Of a stretch of 43,805 nucleotides of DNA, positions 41,006-43,805 are shown piece by piece (within the stretch, counting starts at the first letter, position 1; each line of letters starts with the position of its first letter). The translations under genes were made by a program, and so were the position numbers. A model generated the notes under the pieces. That model did no database searches, was not told the DNA's origin, and was given only the letters and a program-made list of their open reading frames with translations. The stretch is from Frankiales bacterium (GTDB lineage: Bacteria > Actinomycetota > Actinomycetes > Mycobacteriales > SCTD01): contig JAOPWP010000087.1 of assembly GCA_025965615.1 (NCBI GenBank), positions 1 to 43,805 of the forward strand, in the 5' to 3' direction.

Positions 41006-42415
41006 ATGTCGCGTCAGACGGACACAGAGCCAGCGGGTACTCCCCCCGAGGAGCTCACCCGGTCGATCACGGGTCGCCTCCTGTTCTTCTACGTCCTGGG
41101 CGACGTCCTGGGGTCCGGGGTCTACGTCCTGATCGGCCTGGTCGCCGGCGCGGTCGGGGGCGCCTTCTGGATCGCCTTCGCAGCCGGAGTCACGCTCGCG
41201 ACGATCACCGGGCTGGCGTACGCCGAGCTGGCGACGAAGTTCCCCCAGGCGGCCGGCGCCTCGCTCTACGTGCACAAGGCGTTCCGGAACCCCGTGCTGA
41301 CCTTCCTCATCACGATCTGCTCGCTGTCGGCGGTCTTCGCCGCCTCGGGTTCGCTGGCCACAGGCTTCGCCCGCTACTTCGGCTCGATCTTCGACCTCGT
41401 CCCGGCGCTGCTGGTCACGCTCGTGTTCGTCGTGCTCCTGACCCTCGTGAACTTCATCGGCATCACCGAGTCGGTCGTGGTCAACATGATCATGACGTTC
41501 ATCGAGATCTCGGGGCTGGTCCTCGTCATGGTCATCGGGATCATCGTCGTGGTGCGGGGTGACGCCGACTTCAGCGTGTTGACGTCCTTCACCGCCGAGG
41601 GCAACCCGATCTTCGCCATCGTCGCCGGCGTGGCCCTGGCCTTCTTCGCGATGACGGGCTTCGAGAACGCCGCCAACGTCGCCGAGGAGACGATCAACCC
41701 GTCCAAGACCTTCCCGCGAGCCCTCATCGGGGGGATGGCGGCGGCCGGCCTCATCTACGTGCTGGTGGCCATGTCCGCGGCCCTGGTGGTCCCCGTTGGC
41801 ACCCTGGCCGGAGCCGACGCGGCGCTGCTCGAGGTCGTCCGGGCCGACGTGTTGCCGGGCTCGGTCGAGGTGATGCTCAAGGTCTTCGCGGTCATCGCCA
41901 TGATCGCCATCACCAACACGACGCTGGTGTCGATCGTCACGCAGTCCCGGATCCTCTACGGCATGGGCCGGGAGGACGTGGTTCCCGCCGTGTTCTCGAA
42001 GATCCACCCGACGCGGCGCAGCCCGTACGTCGCGCTGGTCTTCTCCACCCTGGTCGTCGCGTCGCTGCTCATCATCGGCGAGGTGCTCAGCAACGTGGAC
42101 CCCGACCTGGACATCGTCGGCCGGTTGGCCACGGTCACGGTCGTGTTCCTGCTGTTCATCTACGCCCTCGTCATCGTCTCGGCGCTGAAGCTGCGCGGCG
42201 AGGGCGAGACGGAGGACTCCTACCGCGCCAACACCGCGCTGCTCTACCTCGGCGTCCTCGGCAACATCGTGCTGCTGGGCTATGTGGTCATCGACGACCC
42301 TGCTTCCCTGTACTGGGTGGCGGGGCTGCTCGCCCTCGGCGTCGCGCTCTATCTCGTGAAGCGCGCCGCCGGCGGCCGGAGCAGCAAGGGGATCGCAACG
42401 GGTGGGGAGGCTTGA
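41006..42415 (+). CDS. APC family amino acid permease
   Basis: A 469-aa transporter with about 12 helices. TM1 carries DVLGSGVYVLIG, matching the unwound GxG substrate-binding helix of APC carriers, and the TM6 part reads FFAMTGFENAANVAEE, with the conserved GxE. ATG 41006 is preferred over the upstream ATG at 40940, because the homology begins after it. Substrate (probably an amino acid or polyamine) not assigned. One base separates it from the UspA gene. Confidence 0.9.
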   Translation: MSRQTDTEPAGTPPEELTRSITGRLLFFYVLGDVLGSGVYVLIGLVAGAVGGAFWIAFAAGVTLATITGLAYAELATKFPQAAGASLYVHKAFRNPVLTFLITICSLSAVFAASGSLATGFARYFGSIFDLVPALLVTLVFVVLLTLVNFIGITESVVVNMIMTFIEISGLVLVMVIGIIVVVRGDADFSVLTSFTAEGNPIFAIVAGVALAFFAMTGFENAANVAEETINPSKTFPRALIGGMAAAGLIYVLVAMSAALVVPVGTLAGADAALLEVVRADVLPGSVEVMLKVFAVIAMIAITNTTLVSIVTQSRILYGMGREDVVPAVFSKIHPTRRSPYVALVFSTLVVASLLIIGEVLSNVDPDLDIVGRLATVTVVFLLFIYALVIVSALKLRGEGETEDSYRANTALLYLGVLGNIVLLGYVVIDDPASLYWVAGLLALGVALYLVKRAAGGRSSKGIATGGEA

Positions 42416-42416
42416 C

Positions 42417-42863
42417 GTGCACGTCATGGTCGCGACCGACGGGTCGAAGCAGTCGCTGGCGGCGGCGCAGCAGTTCATGTCGTTCGCCGACGTCGCGAAA
42501 GTCGAGCAGGTCTCGGTCGTCGCGGTCATCAGCCCCCTCGCGACGGTGCCGTTCGCCAACGAGCTCGGCGGTGACCGCCCCGACGACCCCACCCGGCTCA
42601 GCTTCCGCGAAGAGGCCAACGCCGCCGCAGGGGTCGTCGCGGCCGAGTTCGAGGGCTGGGGAGTGCCGGTCGTGCACCGGCGGATCCTGAGCGGCTCGCC
42701 AGCAGCCCAGATCGTCAAGGCCGCCGCGGAGCACCGCGCCGACCTGATCGTGGTCGCGAGCGGAAGCGGCGGGCTCAGCGAGACGATCCTGCTCGGCGCC
42801 ACGGCCCAGCGGGTCCAGCACTCCGCCCCGTGCCCTGTCCTGGTGACGCGGCCGAAGAGGTAG
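42417..42863 (+). CDS. Universal stress protein (UspA)
   Basis: A 148-aa UspA domain. VMVATDGSKQSL starts the fold and LIVVASGSGGLSETILLGATAQRVQ forms the ATP loop; the loop is G-x2-G-x7-G rather than the usual x9, so two residues shorter. GGGGAGG at a 6-nt distance favours GTG 42417 over the in-frame GTG at 42402. It follows the permease by 1 bp, a frequent pairing in which a Usp protein regulates a transporter. Confidence 0.9.
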   Translation: MHVMVATDGSKQSLAAAQQFMSFADVAKVEQVSVVAVISPLATVPFANELGGDRPDDPTRLSFREEANAAAGVVAAEFEGWGVPVVHRRILSGSPAAQIVKAAAEHRADLIVVASGSGGLSETILLGATAQRVQHSAPCPVLVTRPKR

Positions 42864-43508
42864 GTCACCGGTGAGCGATGGACTGTTCAGCACCGCGCGG
42901 GGCCTCTCCCGACGAGCCCAGACCAGCGCCAGAGGCGCGTCGGGCGGAGCCCGCACTGGAAGCGGCCCGCGTTCCCTGCCGTCCTCATGTGGTCAGCGCT
43001 GACGGCCGTCATGGCATGACGAGGACTAGCTCGACCTGCAGGCCGAGGTTCACACCCTCAAGACCGGACGGGCCGACGCCGAAGTAGCACGGTGACCGTC
43101 AGCCCAGGTGACCTGTACACCGCGCTCGGCGTGGTGACGTCCCATCGCGTGGTGTAGCTCGGCGCGGATTCTGCGGGTGGACCATGACGCGATCGGAAGG
43201 GCTCGTTCTGGCCGCCCGGGGATCCGGACGACCGCGTTGGTCGGCCAGTGCGCCTTTTGATGGGCGACGGCGGCACGCATCCCCGTACAGGTGCACCAGC
43301 ATGAGCGCCTCCCCACTCAGGTCTGCGCCCGCCCGTTACCCCGCTTTTAGCCGCTCGACACGGCGACCCGAGGAGTCGGAGTGCGGCGGCGAAGCGGTGG
43401 CGCGGAAGCTTCAGTCGCACCTGATGAGGCCCCACCATGGGCGGGTGGGCTGTCGGGAGCGGTCATGCACGGTCGGCGTTGCCTATGAGGTGCCTACGCA
43501 CGACCAAC
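42864..43508. other. Gene-poor stretch with decayed sequence
   Basis: No supportable gene in 645 bp. Two adjacent palindromes lie at 42993-43002 (TCAGCGCTGA) and 43008-43020 (GTCATG-G-CATGAC). A minus-strand fragment around 43140-43175 (RRIRAELHHAMG) faintly recalls IS3-type transposases, and LDLQAEVHTLKTGRADAEVA on the plus strand could be a coiled remnant. Taken together it looks like a decayed insertion zone next to a tRNA gene. Confidence 0.45.
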
Positions 43509-43538
43509 GGCCCCACCGCCCTTGCGGGCGGCGGGGCC
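43509..43538. terminator. Strong GC hairpin downstream of the tRNA gene
   Basis: A 13-nt left arm (43509-43521) and a 13-nt right arm (43526-43538) pair with one A-C mismatch around a 4-nt loop. TTT follows on the plus strand; the minus strand has GTTGGT after the stem, 20 bp beyond the tRNA end. It can end the tRNA transcript. Confidence 0.65.
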
Positions 43539-43558
43539 TTTGACCGGCACTTCTTCTG

Positions 43559-43632
43559 TAGCGGGGGCAGGATTTGAACCTGCGACCTCTGGGTTATGAG
43601 CCCAGCGAGCTACCGAGCTGCTCCACCCCGCG
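43559..43632 (-). tRNA. Initiator tRNA-Met (CAT)
   Basis: A 74-nt cloverleaf on the minus strand. Acceptor arm CGCGGGG pairs from position 2 with CCCCGC; base 1 is C facing T72, so the first pair is broken. The anticodon arm is CTGGG-CTCATAA-CCCAG with three consecutive G-C pairs next to the loop. T arm contains GGTTCAAATCC. The broken 1-72 pair and three G-C pairs are the marks of the initiator tRNA. CCA is not encoded (TACAG follows). Confidence 0.95.
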
Positions 43633-43644
43633 TCGGTGAACACA

Positions 43645-43674
43645 ACGTTAGCGGACCTCCCGGCGACGACCCAA
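43645..43674 (-). promoter_or_regulatory. Promoter of the initiator tRNA
   Basis: On the minus strand TTGGGT (-35, 43674-43669) and TAACGT (-10, 43650-43645) are 18 bp apart, and the -10 lies 12 bp before the mature 5' end. Inferred. Confidence 0.6.
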
Positions 43675-43687
43675 ATCGGGTGGAGCG

Positions 43688-43805
43688 TCAGGCCGACTCG
43701 GCGTCCCGGAACACGTCTGGACGCCAGTGCGCCATCGCCTGGGTGAAGGCGGCAGGGTCGACGACGCGACGGTCGACCTGGACCGGCCCGAGGCCGCGGC
43801 GGCCC
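43688..43805 (-). CDS. C-terminal tail of an unidentified protein (start beyond the window)
   Basis: The last 38 codons of a minus-strand gene, ending AHWRPDVFRDAESA and a TGA at 43688-43690. The fragment contains VDRRVVDPAAFTQAM. Too short to name. It ends about 55 bp before the tRNA gene, whose promoter lies in that gap. Confidence 0.5.
   Translation of the reverse strand, partial: GRRGLGPVQVDRRVVDPAAFTQAMAHWRPDVFRDAESA

Noticed and set aside
43050-43316. IS3-type transposase fragment
   Set aside because: Only a dozen residues (RRIRAELHHAMG) resemble the family; no DDE motif or ends are seen. It is kept as a remark in the gene-poor feature only.

Overview
The window is chromosomal DNA of a very GC-rich actinomycete. 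Support for this comes from the pervasive G/C third positions, many GTG starts, many ATGA/GTGA stop-start overlaps, a TTGYGD/RCK potassium channel, a GAF-SpoIIE phosphatase, a HisN-type phosphatase, and repeated TANNNT boxes placed 6-8 nt before start codons, as in leaderless actinobacterial mRNAs. The genus cannot be fixed from the sequence.

Left flank (1-3716, minus strand): a truncated diiron ferritin-like protein translationally coupled to a TetR regulator that has a clear 7-11-7 palindrome at its own promoter; a GAF-PP2C/SpoIIE phosphatase; a two-TM K+ channel with an RCK domain. Polyol block (4070-9069, plus strand): two paralogous mannitol-dehydrogenase-family polyol oxidoreductases bracket a HAD phosphatase and a uridine-kinase/FrcK-like kinase, followed by an ArsR regulator. 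The kinase seems to lack a normal start and may use CTG.

Central block (9085-22597): the most unusual part, a compact set resembling dissociated type II fatty-acid/polyketide machinery. It has three stand-alone acyl carrier proteins, two adenylating acyl ligases, an InhA/FabI-like SDR whose catalytic Tyr and Lys are both Gln, two short acyl-CoA-dehydrogenase-like flavoproteins without an obvious catalytic Glu, a malonyl-CoA:ACP transacylase, and a FabF-like ketosynthase overlapping a HisN/inositol-monophosphatase gene. A NitT/TauT-type ABC importer and a nucleoside-phosphorylase-like gene sit in the middle. No ketoreductase, dehydratase, thioesterase or NRPS is present here, so the pathway must borrow steps or continue elsewhere. 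The nearest logic I know is the acyl-ACP ligase/ACP/acyl-ACP dehydrogenase sets used for siderophore or lipopeptide acyl tails (MbtL-M-N; the HxcO/FabF3/ACP genes of CDA), but this combination is not one I recognise.

Right half (22735-42863): a coiled-coil protein, a large FadE5/DmdC-like acyl-CoA dehydrogenase with a palindromic candidate operator, a membrane protein coupled to MsrA, a CPA1 antiporter, a single-chain SecDF with a Pro/Ala linker, a Pro-rich membrane-anchored protein, release factor 3, a hotdog thioesterase, a 73-bp palindromic tandem repeat array, an MFS exporter coupled to a trans-acting enoyl-reductase-like protein, an IS481 transposase remnant, a photolyase, an ABC1/UbiB kinase, a PlsC-like acyltransferase, an APC permease and a UspA protein. 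The right edge has a gene-poor stretch, a hairpin, an initiator tRNA gene with a promoter, and the C-terminal tail of an unidentified gene.
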